Below are positions 42,272-51,395 of a stretch of 58,335 nucleotides of DNA, one piece after another. The notes under the pieces are model-generated. The model was not told where the DNA came from, ran no database searches, and was given only the letters and a program-made list of their open reading frames with translations. This DNA is from TWA4 sp051879215 (GTDB taxonomy: Bacteria; Bacillota; Clostridia; Lachnospirales; Lachnospiraceae). Where the stretch lies: assembly GCA_051879215.1 (NCBI GenBank), contig JBJELP010000007.1, positions 1 through 58,335 of the forward strand, given 5' to 3'. Numbering within the stretch: the first letter of the stretch is position 1; each line of letters starts with the position of its first letter. Position numbers and translations under genes: made by a program.

Positions 42272-43711
42272 ATGAGCAAACAGTATGAAACCGTGATCGG
42301 TCTGGAAGTACATGTGGAACTGGCAACAAAAACAAAAATTTTCTGCGGATGCAGTACGGAATTCGGCGGAGAACCCAATACCCATACCTGTCCGGTATGC
42401 ACGGGTATGCCCGGCTCCCTGCCGGTACTGAATAAGAAAGTACTGGAACATGCCATTGCGGTGGGGCTGGCTACCAATTGTCAGATTAACCGCTATTCCA
42501 AATTTGACAGAAAAAATTACTTTTATCCGGACAACCCGCAGAACTACCAGATTTCTCAGCTGTATCTTCCCATCTGTCATGATGGATTTGTGGAAATTGA
42601 GACAGCAAACGGAAAAAAGAAAATCGGTATCCATGAAATCCATATGGAAGAAGATGCCGGCAAACTGATTCATGACGAGTGGACCGATTCCACTTTGGTG
42701 GATTTTAACCGTTCCGGTGTTCCTCTGATTGAAATTGTATCGGAACCGGACATGCGTTCCGCAGAAGAAGTTATCGCTTATCTGGATAAGCTGAAAACCA
42801 CCATTCAGTATCTGGGTGCATCTGACTGTAAACTGCAGGAAGGTTCCATGCGTGCGGATGTGAACCTGTCTGTGCGGGAAGTAGGTGCAGAGAAATTCGG
42901 AACCAGAACGGAAATGAAGAACCTGAATTCCTTTAAAGCCATTGCAAGGGCCATTGAAGGGGAAAAAGACCGTCAGATCAGTCTGATCGAAGCGGGAAAA
43001 CAGGTGGTACAGGAAACCAGACGATGGGATGACACAAAGGAAAGTTCCTATGCCATGCGTTCTAAAGAAGATGCCCAGGATTACCGCTATTTCCCGGATC
43101 CGGACCTGGTTCCCATTGTGGTCAGCGAAGAGCTGCTGGAAACTATCCGTCAGAGACAGCCGGAATTCCGGGAGGAAAAGATGGCACGGTATATGGAGCA
43201 GTTTGAATTGCCGGAATACGATGCCGAAATCATCACATCCACCCGAAAACTGGCGGATATCTTTGAGAAAACCGCTGAAATCTGTGGAAAACCGAAGAAA
43301 GTATCCAACTGGCTTATGGTGGAAACCATGCGTCTTCTGAAAGAAAAAGGGATGGAACCGGAACAGATTCATTTTTCACCGGAACATTTTGCCAAACTGA
43401 TCGAACTGGCAGATGCAGGAACCATCAACAGTACCGTTGCCAGAGAAGTATTTGAAAAAATATTCGATGACGATATTGATCCTGACGCATATGTGGAAGA
43501 ACATGGATTGAAATCCGTCAATGATGAAGGTGCCCTGCGGGCAGAAATCGAAAAGATTGTGGAAGCTAATCCCAAATCTGTGGAAGATTTTAAAGCGGGC
43601 AAGAAGAAAGCCATCGGCTTCCTGGTGGGTCAGACCATGAAAGCCATGAAAGGAAAAGCAAATCCCCAGATGGTGAATCAGATACTGAATGAGGTTCTGA
43701 GTACAAAATAA
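42272..43711 (+). CDS. gatB: Asp/Glu-tRNA amidotransferase subunit B
   Basis: 479 aa. Begins YETVIGLEVHVELATKTK, with zinc-site Cys in CGCSTEFGGEP and CPVCTGMPGSLPVLN, the kinase-like core (RKNYFYPDNPQNYQISQ) and a C-terminal YqeY-like tRNA-binding tail (KKKAIGFLVGQTMKAMKGKA). It phosphorylates the misacylated tRNA and transfers ammonia. Start at 42272, after AAGGGAGG. The operon ends at a strong terminator. Confidence 0.97.
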   Translation: MSKQYETVIGLEVHVELATKTKIFCGCSTEFGGEPNTHTCPVCTGMPGSLPVLNKKVLEHAIAVGLATNCQINRYSKFDRKNYFYPDNPQNYQISQLYLPICHDGFVEIETANGKKKIGIHEIHMEEDAGKLIHDEWTDSTLVDFNRSGVPLIEIVSEPDMRSAEEVIAYLDKLKTTIQYLGASDCKLQEGSMRADVNLSVREVGAEKFGTRTEMKNLNSFKAIARAIEGEKDRQISLIEAGKQVVQETRRWDDTKESSYAMRSKEDAQDYRYFPDPDLVPIVVSEELLETIRQRQPEFREEKMARYMEQFELPEYDAEIITSTRKLADIFEKTAEICGKPKKVSNWLMVETMRLLKEKGMEPEQIHFSPEHFAKLIELADAGTINSTVAREVFEKIFDDDIDPDAYVEEHGLKSVNDEGALRAEIEKIVEANPKSVEDFKAGKKKAIGFLVGQTMKAMKGKANPQMVNQILNEVLSTK

Positions 43712-44116
43712 TCACGGAAAATTGTATCAGATTCCGAGTTATGTAAAGCCGACGGAGGCTTCAGAAAGAATCCTGTAAAACGTCCGAAAAATTCGTGTTG
43801 TGTAAACAACACGAATAACCCGGACGTTTTTTGTGCACTTTTTCGTAAAAATGAAAATTAGTTATATATAACGCTTCTTTTTTTGATGGAAAATATTCTT
43901 ATTCTCAACATATTTCATTCAGCATGACGATTGATTTTTATCAGTTTTCAACTTATAATCTGTCATACAATCCAATGAAGCAACGGGATTTCTGTATAGA
44001 TTTGCAAGATGCGGGAGTTGAACGCAGCAGAGAACATTGCTTCTGGATGTTTATTATAGATCACGATACAAATTGTTCTATTTATCATAAATTTTCTGTT
44101 AAAGGAGAATCGTACT
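43712..44116. other. Intergenic region gatB to HPr-like gene
   Basis: It holds the gatB terminator and then AT-rich DNA with a TTATATATAA dyad near 43860, a possible promoter region for the HPr-like gene. An 83-codon frame from 43924 has no ribosome site and looks accidental. Confidence 0.5.
43777..43833 (+). terminator. gatCAB terminator
   Basis: AAAACGTCCG pairs with CGGACGTTTT around an inner ATTCGTGTTGT/ACAACACGAAT stem, followed by a T-run. Confidence 0.92.
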
Positions 44117-44341
44117 ATGAACACTTGTACAATCCATTTAAATTCACTGGAAAAAGTGAAACAGTTTGTTACTGAAATCTCAAAATGTGGAAATCAGTTC
44201 GAATTAAGCTGCGGCCATTACAGCGTAAACGCCACCTCTGTTCTGGGGATTCTCAGCATGGATCTGACAAAACCGCTTGAAATCAAAGCACTGAATCAGG
44301 ATGTGGAAATCCCTGAATGCATTCTGGCATTTTCAGCTTAA
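44117..44341 (+). CDS. HPr-like protein lacking the phospho-histidine
   Basis: 74 aa. The C-terminal half follows HPr: FELSCGHYSVNATSVLGILS aligns with the region around regulatory Ser46 of HPr (KSIMGVMS). The N-terminal loop that should read GxHARPA is LNSLEKVKQFV and has no His. It therefore cannot carry phosphate from enzyme I to sugar permeases, yet keeps the Ser that HPr kinase modifies. A regulatory or structural role is inferred. AAAGGAG ribosome site. Alternative: a diverged protein of the same fold with unrelated duty. Confidence 0.75.
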   Translation: MNTCTIHLNSLEKVKQFVTEISKCGNQFELSCGHYSVNATSVLGILSMDLTKPLEIKALNQDVEIPECILAFSA

Positions 44342-44529
44342 TTGTCAGGAACCTGAATCAGGATATAGATATATTACTGATTTCGATCAATACGGAATCA
44401 GATACGATTGTGAATGATTCTGCAGCAGGATCTGCAGAGAGTGGAAACATCTTCAGGATTTTATCATAGATTGAACAAAACCGGCTGCTGCCCGGAACCC
44501 GGACAGCAATTGATATAGATGATCAGAAG

Positions 44530-44567
44530 GGGCTGTCGCACGTTTGTGCGGCGGCTTTTTTTTCGCA
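44530..44567 (+). terminator. Terminator-like hairpin at the start of dispersed repeat copy 2
   Basis: GGCTGTCGCAC and GTGCGGCGGC pair with G-U pairs around GTTT, followed by eight T. It probably ends the HPr-like transcript. Confidence 0.8.
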
Positions 44568-44670
44568 CTTCAAGCCAGCCAGTATATCCACCACAGGTGC
44601 AGGACCTTTCGCTAAGATATTCTAAAGACTCAGGCAAATGCCCCTTTTGGTGGATATATCAGTGCTGGCT
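44530..44670. repeat. Dispersed palindromic repeat, copy 2
   Basis: After the T-run hairpin, arms AGCCAGCCAGTATATCCACC (44573-44592) and GGTGGATATATCAGTGCTGG (44649-44668) form an imperfect palindrome about 98 bp long. Parts of it recur at 27129-27235. Confidence 0.7.
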
Positions 44671-44739
44671 TTTGTGCTCGTTTGCAAAAAACGTATACAA
44701 ATGTGAAGATTGCAAAAGAAAAGTGTGCATAAAAAATGA

Positions 44740-44777
44740 CGGTGCAAGGACGAATTTCAATCGCCTTTGCACCGCTT
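44740..44777. repeat. Hairpin in the repeat patch
   Basis: CGGTGCAAGG and CCTTTGCACCG pair with one extra base around an AT-rich loop. Confidence 0.55.
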
Positions 44778-44850
44778 GAAACCATTAAATGCAGCATCTT
44801 CTTTGTATTAGTGCTGTGTAGACTGCGCACGGATTCGAATTGGAAAATAT

Positions 44851-44906
44851 TTGCTTCGAAACCGAATCCGGCGCCAAATCTCCGTAAGCGTCGATTTGAA
44901 AATGAC
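44851..44906 (+). repeat. Imperfect direct repeat, copy A
   Basis: Aligns with 47511-47568 over 58 columns with about 45 identities, including AAACCGAA, CGGCGC and GTCGATTTGAA. It ends 8 bp before the stop of the membrane-protein gene. Confidence 0.7.
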
Positions 44907-44914
44907 GTGAGAGC

Positions 44915-46636
44915 TTACTGATGCTCTAAGCTGCAGATGGTCCGTGTGCTGCCGGTTACAGCATAGTCGAAGGTTACGGTGTCTCCTGCCTTCAGGAAGG
45001 GGAGATAAGGATCCAGTGAAATGGATGCAGTATAGATTTCACTTCCGGAGTCCAGCAGGAAGTAATAACGGGTGTTGCCTCCTACAACTGCAGAGGAAAC
45101 TGCGGATATGGTTCCGGAAATGGATGCTTCCGGTGTCAGAGGTGTCTCGGTTTCCGTACCTGTCTGATTGTTTCCGGCGTTTTCTCCGTTTCCGGAATTG
45201 CTGTTCGGATCCAGTGTACCGTTTTCAATGCCAAGGGCAGTGGCGTAGTTTTCCATGGCCAGCCGGACATTGGTTCCGGTTCCCACCACCTGATACTGTT
45301 CCACATCAACAAATGCATACATTTTCACCAGACCGGCTGCATCCTTCAGAGAAAGGAAGTAGGTGGGTCTGTCGGAAATATTCAGCAGAAGCGGGAAGGT
45401 GGCATTGTATTTCATCTGCTGTACCTGACCTTCGGCGGAACCCATGGCAGAGTATTCGGTGGCACCGGGCACTGCATAATAGCGGGCATCCTTGGTACGA
45501 AGGTTGACCAGCATGAAACCGGTATTGGATTCATCACTGGTAACAGAGGTCATACCGGTATAAAGATACACATCATCACCGATGGCAATATAGTTATATC
45601 CCTGGGTGGTCTGTTTCACACCTTTCTGACCGAAAATGGAGTTAATGAAACCATTCTGATACATCCCGTTGTAATCCAGCTGATTCATGATCAGACTGGA
45701 AATGAAGACCTGATCAACCCATGTGGGAATGTCCTCCAGTTTGTAATAGGCATCTTCACCGGTAATGGCATTGACCAGGACCACACCGGATACATCCTTA
45801 CCGCTCCAGATTCCGATGCGGTAATTGATGACAGGTGCAACCCAGTAAGGTGTTCCTGCTTCATCGATTTCGAAGGAAAGATCGGCGAAATCAAAAATCA
45901 GTGTGGGATGAGAAAAACGCAGATGACGGTAAATATTGCGGAAGAAATATTCACTGGTGGAGTATTTCATTCCTTCATCCAGACGTTTTAAGGTGGCTTC
46001 CTGTTTTACCATATTTACCATGACGTATGCGGGAAGTCCCTGTTTGCGGTTTGTAAACCACTTGATGGTATCACCGTACTGCAGGGGGGTGACACGGTAG
46101 GGAGTACCCTGATAGTTGATCTGGGTATACAGATCCATGATTTCAAACTGGGAAACCAGATCGGACATTTCACCCAGTTTCCGATTGCCCAGTCTCTGGG
46201 CAGTATCCTTATCCACAACGGGAATCTGGTTCATGGAAAGCTCCGCAACATCAGCAGAGAAATCGCCTTCTTCAATGTTAATCAGATTTGCATAGGATCC
46301 GGAGTGGAAAAACGGATGACCGATGACAGAACCGCTGATCTCCAGAAGAAAAATCAGAATCACAGCGATGGCACCGAGGAAAAAGGGTTTGCTCAGCTGC
46401 TTCAGATCCCTGAAGTGGAAAGCGATGGTCTGTTCTGCACGGCTCTGGGTAATGATTTCACGGATGACATTTAATCCGTTCACCACAAGGAGGACGAGAA
46501 TAGACTGCAGCAGAAAACTCCAGAAGCTCTGGCTGCGCAGGTTAATGGGCGGCAATTCGAAGTAATACATCAAAAAGATGATGATGGCACAGATTCCGAT
46601 ACGGGGAATCAGACTGCCATTTGTTTTTCTGTTCAT
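44915..46636 (-). CDS. Membrane protein of unknown function with large extracellular part
   Basis: 573 aa. Three N-terminal helices are visible (IPRIGICAIIIFLMYYFEL, FWSFLLQSILVLLVVNGLNV, PFFLGAIAVILIFLLEISGS). About 340 residues of beta-rich sequence follow, rich in Tyr and Asp (YWVAPVINYRIGIWSGKDVS, YNYIAIGDDVYLYTG). A Gly/Asn/Thr linker (NSNSGNGENAGNNQTGTETE) leads to a last 75-residue beta domain that could be an OB-fold. No family recognised. ATG 46636 chosen for AAAGGAG upstream. It lies 17 bp after the C26 amidotransferase gene, so they are co-transcribed. Confidence 0.75.
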   Translation of the reverse strand: MNRKTNGSLIPRIGICAIIIFLMYYFELPPINLRSQSFWSFLLQSILVLLVVNGLNVIREIITQSRAEQTIAFHFRDLKQLSKPFFLGAIAVILIFLLEISGSVIGHPFFHSGSYANLINIEEGDFSADVAELSMNQIPVVDKDTAQRLGNRKLGEMSDLVSQFEIMDLYTQINYQGTPYRVTPLQYGDTIKWFTNRKQGLPAYVMVNMVKQEATLKRLDEGMKYSTSEYFFRNIYRHLRFSHPTLIFDFADLSFEIDEAGTPYWVAPVINYRIGIWSGKDVSGVVLVNAITGEDAYYKLEDIPTWVDQVFISSLIMNQLDYNGMYQNGFINSIFGQKGVKQTTQGYNYIAIGDDVYLYTGMTSVTSDESNTGFMLVNLRTKDARYYAVPGATEYSAMGSAEGQVQQMKYNATFPLLLNISDRPTYFLSLKDAAGLVKMYAFVDVEQYQVVGTGTNVRLAMENYATALGIENGTLDPNSNSGNGENAGNNQTGTETETPLTPEASISGTISAVSSAVVGGNTRYYFLLDSGSEIYTASISLDPYLPFLKAGDTVTFDYAVTGSTRTICSLEHQ

Positions 46637-46653
46637 GAAAATAACTTCTCCTT

Positions 46654-47370
46654 TCAGCGGCATGCATTTACAAATGCTTCAAAAATGGGACGCATGGATT
46701 CAACGCCCACACCGAACATGGATTCCGGATGCCACTGAAGTCCAAGGCCAAAGGGATAATCCTCAATTTCAATGGCTTCCACGACCCCATCACTGGATGT
46801 GGCTGCAAGCCGGATCTTTTTACCGAAGTCTTTCACAGCCTGATGGTGAAAGCTGTTGACCCAGATCTGCCTGTCTTCATATAATCTGGAAAGAATGGTA
46901 TCCGGTTCAATGGTAACCTTATGAGCAATATCACCATACCCGGCATCCTGAAAATGCTTCAGCCGTACTCCTTCTATTTCAGAAAGATCCTGGTACAGGG
47001 TACCGCCGCAGGCTACATTGAGAACCTGATGCCCCCGGCAGATGCCGAGAACCGGTTTTCTGGCAGCAATTACCTTCTGTGCAAAGGGAATCTGCAGTTT
47101 ATCCAGTCTGGAATCGGATTTTCTCAGCAGATGGTGGGACTCTGCCCCGTAAAAAGAGGGACAGACATCCATACCGCCGGTAAAAAGAAAACCATCCAGC
47201 TGATCAATCAGCTGATCCATATCCTCTTCACCGTTCAGCATGGTGGGAATCATAACAGGGATTCCTCCGACTTTGTTAATGGATTCAATGTACGTATTGC
47301 CTGTGTGGGAATGACCCAGCGGACCCATATCTGTTTTTAAATGGGCCATGACACCGATAACGGGTTTCAT
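46654..47370 (-). CDS. Peptidase C26 / gamma-glutamyl hydrolase (PuuD-like)
   Basis: 238 aa. Class I glutamine amidotransferase-like fold with nucleophile Cys in VLGICRGHQ (near 107) and the His-Glu pair in GLGLQWHPES. VNSFHHQAVKDFG and LFTGGMDVCPSFYG are typical of the C26 family, which includes PuuD (gamma-glutamyl-GABA hydrolase). Two ATG codons in tandem; the second fits the AAGGAG spacing better. Promoter on minus: TTGAAA (47465-47470), 17 bp, TATAAT (47442-47447). The exact gamma-glutamyl substrate is unknown. Confidence 0.87.
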   Translation of the reverse strand: MKPVIGVMAHLKTDMGPLGHSHTGNTYIESINKVGGIPVMIPTMLNGEEDMDQLIDQLDGFLFTGGMDVCPSFYGAESHHLLRKSDSRLDKLQIPFAQKVIAARKPVLGICRGHQVLNVACGGTLYQDLSEIEGVRLKHFQDAGYGDIAHKVTIEPDTILSRLYEDRQIWVNSFHHQAVKDFGKKIRLAATSSDGVVEAIEIEDYPFGLGLQWHPESMFGVGVESMRPIFEAFVNACR

Positions 47371-47441
47371 CATATTACTCCTTACTCTTTTGTTATTTGG
47401 AAATATACGGCATCGGATTGTTTTGTACATGCCTGTATGAT

Positions 47442-47470
47442 ATTATAGTTCAGCGGTATGGTTTTTTCAA
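47442..47470 (-). promoter_or_regulatory. Promoter of the C26 hydrolase operon
   Basis: TTGAAA, 17-bp spacer and TATAAT on the minus strand. Confidence 0.75.
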
Positions 47471-47510
47471 CCGCATTTCCTGATACATGCCGGCCCGGAC
47501 AGGAAAAAGA

Positions 47511-47568
47511 TTGCTTTGCAAACCGAAGACGGCGCTGAATCGCTGCAAGTGTCGATTTGAATTTTGAC
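47511..47568 (+). repeat. Imperfect direct repeat, copy B
   Basis: Partner of 44851-44906 in the same orientation, lying upstream of the C26 operon promoter, so the pair brackets the two-gene unit. Confidence 0.7.
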
Positions 47569-47611
47569 TTTATTTGATTGATAAAAGATAAGATGGCATA
47601 TTGAAAAAAAA

Positions 47612-47640
47612 TTGACGATTTCCTTTAATTGTGTTAAACT
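47612..47640 (+). promoter_or_regulatory. Promoter of the peptide importer operon
   Basis: TTGACG, 17 bp, TAAACT. The 130-nt leader contains CCGATgaaaATCGG and TCAGCCC/GGGCTGA (47718-47751) hairpins. Confidence 0.7.
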
Positions 47641-47773
47641 TTATCAAAGCAAAGTACAAACGAGATAAAGTATCGACAGGACCGATGAAAATCGGCTGGA
47701 AAGATGTTGCTTTTAACTCAGCCCTGTACCCATTGACCAGGTCGGGCTGATATGAATTTAAAGGAGGAAAGAT

Positions 47774-49423
47774 ATGAAAAAGAGAATTCTTGCTCTTATG
47801 CTGGCATCAGCTATGGTATTTTCCCTGGCTGCATGCGGCGGCGGCAGTACATCCGGCGACAAAAAAGAAACCGATTCAGCTCCTGAGAATACAGGTGCTG
47901 TAACCGAAATTCCTGCAGGCGAATCCGTATCACAGGATGCAGATATCGTGGCAGCCGTTAATGTTGATTTTACCACTCTGGATCCTCTGGATACCAGTGA
48001 CACCCTTTCCGGTGACGTACAGCGTATGCTGTATGACGGTCTGTTTGGCTTTGACAAGGATATGAATATTGTTCCCATGCTGGCTACAGACTATGAAGCA
48101 AACGATGATGCAACGGAATATGTCTTCAAACTGAGACAGGGTGTAAGCTTCTCAGACGGCACTCCCTGGAACGCAGACGCTGCAAAGGCTAACTTTGACA
48201 GATGGGCAGACAAGGATCTGGGTCTGAAGAGAACCACATTCCTCTGCAACACACTGAAGAGCTGTGAAGTAGTGGATGAGTATACCATCAAAGTAACTCT
48301 GAACAATCCTTTCGGTGCATTTATCAACAACCTTGCACATCCTGCCACCGTTTGTGTAAGCCCGACTCTGATTGCAAAGGGCAGCGAAGCCTGTGCAGAA
48401 GAAGCTTGCGGTACCGGTCAGTATACATTTACCGAATGGGTACCCGGTGAATACCTGAAGGTGGAATTAAAGAAAGACTGGTGGGGATATGAAGCCGGTC
48501 TGGCAGAATCCGATGCCGGTTTCAAGAGCGTAACCTTTAAGCCTGTTACCGAATCTGCTACCAGAGTAGCCATGATCCAGTCCGGTGATGCACAGATGAT
48601 CTGGCCCGTTCCTGCTGAAAACATTGATGCATTAAAGGGTGACAGCAATGTGGTTGTCGGTGCAGAAGAAGGTATCGTAGTTCGTTATCTGATGATGAAT
48701 AACCAGAAGGCTCCTTTCAATGATGTAAGAGTACGTCAGGCCATCAATTATGCGATCAACAAAGATGCTTACTGCGCAGTAGTAAAGAACGGATATGCAA
48801 CACCTGCAAAGTCTGTTATCGGATCTGCAGTTCAGTTCTATAAAGCAAATGATCCTTATCCTTATGATATTGAAAAGGCAAAGGAACTGCTGGCAGATGC
48901 AGGTTATCCCGATGGCTTTACCACATCCATCATGTTCTCCAACACGACAGCCAATACCAAACAGTGCGAATTCATCAAGCAGCAGCTGGAACAGGTTGGC
49001 ATCAAGGTTGAGTTAAACGGCATGGAAAGTGCAATTGTCAATGAAAAAGTACAGGGCAACTATCCTTCCGGTGCAGAAGCAGAAGTGGAGATGTATGTAA
49101 TCGGCTGGTCACCTTCCACAGGTGATGCAGACTGGGGTATCCGTCCTCTGCTGGCCATCGAGTCCGAACCTCCCATGAGCTACAATATCTGCTACTACGA
49201 AAATGAAGAAGTGGATCAGCTGCTGAAAGACGGTCTGAATACTGCTGATGTGGAAGCAAGAAAAGCTGCTTATGAAAAAGCACAGGATATCATCTGGGAG
49301 GAATCTCCTCTGGTTTGTCTGGCATCTGATATGAACACATGGGCAAATGCAAAGAATATTATCAACATTGGTAATACTCCGGACAACGGTCTGTGGATCA
49401 GAAACGCAAGAATGGCAAAATAA
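47774..49423 (+). CDS. Peptide ABC transporter substrate-binding lipoprotein (SBP family 5)
   Basis: 549 aa. Lipobox FSLAA-C, then a Gly/Ser linker. SBP_bac_5 features: LDPLDTSDTLSGDVQRMLYDGL, YVFKLRQGVSFSDGTPWNAD, and VRVRQAINYAINKDA. Anchored outside the membrane to catch oligopeptides (or nickel/other ligands in some members). AGGAGG site. A terminator separates it from the permease genes, so it is probably made in excess. Confidence 0.93.
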   Translation: MKKRILALMLASAMVFSLAACGGGSTSGDKKETDSAPENTGAVTEIPAGESVSQDADIVAAVNVDFTTLDPLDTSDTLSGDVQRMLYDGLFGFDKDMNIVPMLATDYEANDDATEYVFKLRQGVSFSDGTPWNADAAKANFDRWADKDLGLKRTTFLCNTLKSCEVVDEYTIKVTLNNPFGAFINNLAHPATVCVSPTLIAKGSEACAEEACGTGQYTFTEWVPGEYLKVELKKDWWGYEAGLAESDAGFKSVTFKPVTESATRVAMIQSGDAQMIWPVPAENIDALKGDSNVVVGAEEGIVVRYLMMNNQKAPFNDVRVRQAINYAINKDAYCAVVKNGYATPAKSVIGSAVQFYKANDPYPYDIEKAKELLADAGYPDGFTTSIMFSNTTANTKQCEFIKQQLEQVGIKVELNGMESAIVNEKVQGNYPSGAEAEVEMYVIGWSPSTGDADWGIRPLLAIESEPPMSYNICYYENEEVDQLLKDGLNTADVEARKAAYEKAQDIIWEESPLVCLASDMNTWANAKNIINIGNTPDNGLWIRNARMAK

Positions 49424-49459
49424 TCAGATCGGATCTGTTGTAATTGAATAAGTAAATAC

Positions 49460-49501
49460 GAGGCTGTATCGGGACTGGTCAAAATCGGTACAGCCTTTTT
49501 G
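49460..49501 (+). terminator. Terminator between binding protein and permease genes
   Basis: AGGCTGTA and TACAGCCT with an inner CGGGAC/GTC stretch, followed by TTTT. No clear promoter lies after it, so partial read-through is expected. Confidence 0.75.
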
Positions 49502-49548
49502 CATCCGGATTGTCCACCGGACATCCGCGGTCAATGAAAGGTGATAAT

Positions 49549-50469
49549 ATGTTCAGATATGTTGTAAAACGAATTATCGGAGTGATTCCCACATTGATCC
49601 TTGTAGTAACCTTTGTATTTCTTTTTGTACGAATGATTCCCGGTGATCCTGCCCGTCTGGTGGCAGGTGAACAGGCTACACAGGAAGATGTGGAAATTGT
49701 ACGTGAAACCCTGGGCTTGAACCAGCCTTTGCCTGTCCAGTATGTGAAATACGTTTCCGGTTTATTTAAAGGGGATCTGGGAACATCTCTCCGTACAAAG
49801 AGACCTGTGCTGCAGGAAATTTCCAATCGATATATGAATACGGTGCGGCTGACGATTCTGGCCCTGGCCTGGAGTTCCGTTGCCGGAATTCTGCTGGGTG
49901 TCTGGTCCGGTAAAAACAGGTCGAAATGGCAGGACTACACGGGTATGACGCTGGCAGTTTCGGGTATTTCCATGCCCACATTCTGGATCGGCTTTATGCT
50001 GATTATCGTTTTTTCCGTTAATTTAAAATGGTTTCCTACCACAGGTGCAGAGGGCTTTAAGAGTCTGGTTCTGCCGGCATTTACTCTGGGTACCAGTGTG
50101 GCAGCGGTTGTGGCACGTTTTACCCGTTCCTCTCTGATTGAAGTATTAAAAGAAGATTATATCAGAACAGCAAGAGCGAAAGGTCTGAAGGAAAAGGTGG
50201 TCGTATGGGGTCATGCGTTCCGCAATTCCATGATTTCCGTTGTTACGGTAATCGGTCTCCAGTTTGGTTTCCTTCTGGGTGGTTCCGTAGTAACAGAAAG
50301 CGTATTTGCATTTCCCGGTCTGGGCAGTCTGCTGATTGAGTCGGTGAATTACCGTGATTACCCGGCAATTCAGTCTCTGATTCTGATTTTCTCGCTCCAT
50401 TTTATTGTAATCAATCTTCTGGTGGATCTTTTATACGCAGTTCTGAATCCGGAAATTCAGTTAGGTTAG
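49549..50469 (+). CDS. dppB: Peptide ABC transporter permease DppB-like
   Basis: 306 aa, six membrane helices. Starts MFRYVVKRIIGVIPTLILVV, has RMIPGDPARLVAG, and the EAA loop VLKEDYIRTARAKGLKEKVV, all typical of DppB/OppB. Upstream in-frame ATG rejected for AAAGGTG at the chosen start. Confidence 0.93.
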   Translation: MFRYVVKRIIGVIPTLILVVTFVFLFVRMIPGDPARLVAGEQATQEDVEIVRETLGLNQPLPVQYVKYVSGLFKGDLGTSLRTKRPVLQEISNRYMNTVRLTILALAWSSVAGILLGVWSGKNRSKWQDYTGMTLAVSGISMPTFWIGFMLIIVFSVNLKWFPTTGAEGFKSLVLPAFTLGTSVAAVVARFTRSSLIEVLKEDYIRTARAKGLKEKVVVWGHAFRNSMISVVTVIGLQFGFLLGGSVVTESVFAFPGLGSLLIESVNYRDYPAIQSLILIFSLHFIVINLLVDLLYAVLNPEIQLG

Positions 50470-50484
50470 GAGAGGAGGAAAATC

Positions 50485-51378
50485 ATGGCATTTGAAAATA
50501 AAAATGCGGAAGCCAATAAGGCAGAAGCAAATGATATAAAAACACCGTTTAAAGAGTTTGTCCGCAAGTTCAAACGTCAGAAAAATGCAGTGGTTGCACT
50601 GTTTTTTATCCTGTTTCTGGTGGTGATTGCGATAATCAGTTATCAGATTGTCCCCTATGGAATCAATGAATATGATTATTCTGCAATTATGAAGGGACCG
50701 TCTGCTGCCCATTGGTTTGGTACCGATGAATTCGGCAGAGACCTGTTTTCACGTATTCTCTGTGGTACCCGTATTTCTTTGAGTGTGGGTCTGTTATCAG
50801 TTACCATCGGAGCTGTTACCGGTACCGTTCTGGGTCTTCTGGCCGGCTATTACGGCGGTATCCTGGATTCCATGATCATGCGAATCTGTGATGTGCTGCT
50901 GGCGTTTCCCGGCATTATTCTGGCAATTGCCATTGTGGCGATTCTTGGAAGCGGCCTTTATAATGTAATCATTGCGGTTGCAGTATTCTCCATTCCCACC
51001 TTTGCCCGTCTGGTACGAAGCACCACACTGGCTTTGAAAGGAAGCGTCTTTGTACAGGCAGCCCATAACCTGGGGGCCAATGATGCCAGAATTCTGTTCC
51101 GGCATATTCTGCCGGGTGCAATTCCCAACATCATCGTACAGTACACCATGTCCATCGGTAACTCCATTCTGACCGCTTCATCACTGAGTTTCCTTGGTCT
51201 GGGTGCACAGCCGCCCACACCGGAATGGGGTCTGTTATTAAGTAATGGCCGTAACTATATGATGACCAGCTGGCATATTACCCTGTTTCCCGGTATTGCC
51301 ATTTTCCTGACGGTACTGGCTTTTAACCTGCTGGGTGATGGTCTTCGGGATGCACTGGATCCCAAGTTATCCGATTAA
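50485..51378 (+). CDS. dppC: Peptide ABC transporter permease DppC-like
   Basis: 297 aa. Has a short cytoplasmic N-terminus, then GTDEFGRDLFSRILCGTRISL, the DppC/OppC hallmark, and the EAA loop FVQAAHNLGANDARILFRHIL. GGAGGAAAA ribosome site 15 bp after dppB. Confidence 0.93.
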   Translation: MAFENKNAEANKAEANDIKTPFKEFVRKFKRQKNAVVALFFILFLVVIAIISYQIVPYGINEYDYSAIMKGPSAAHWFGTDEFGRDLFSRILCGTRISLSVGLLSVTIGAVTGTVLGLLAGYYGGILDSMIMRICDVLLAFPGIILAIAIVAILGSGLYNVIIAVAVFSIPTFARLVRSTTLALKGSVFVQAAHNLGANDARILFRHILPGAIPNIIVQYTMSIGNSILTASSLSFLGLGAQPPTPEWGLLLSNGRNYMMTSWHITLFPGIAIFLTVLAFNLLGDGLRDALDPKLSD

Positions 51379-51395
51379 TAGAGAGAGGTATCAAT

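Larger units (their letters stand above)
44342..44914. other. Gene-free patch made of hairpins and repeats
   Basis: 573 bp without a credible gene. It contains a CCGG-rich hairpin (44487-44508), the dispersed repeat at 44530-44670, a CGGTGCAAGG/CCTTTGCACCG stem (44740-44777), a CGGATTCG/CGAATCCG dyad (44829-44871) and one member of the direct repeat pair (44851-44906). Confidence 0.7.

Noticed and set aside
42194..43372. 392-codon open frame on the minus strand
   Set aside because: Antisense to gatB; Phe/His-rich shadow without initiation signals.
43924..44175. 83-codon plus-strand frame before the HPr-like gene
   Set aside because: No ribosome site, overlaps the start of the HPr-like gene, no recognisable domain.
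44519..44779. 86-codon frame in the repeat patch
   Set aside because: It reads through hairpin repeats and begins inside a terminator; not credible coding sequence.
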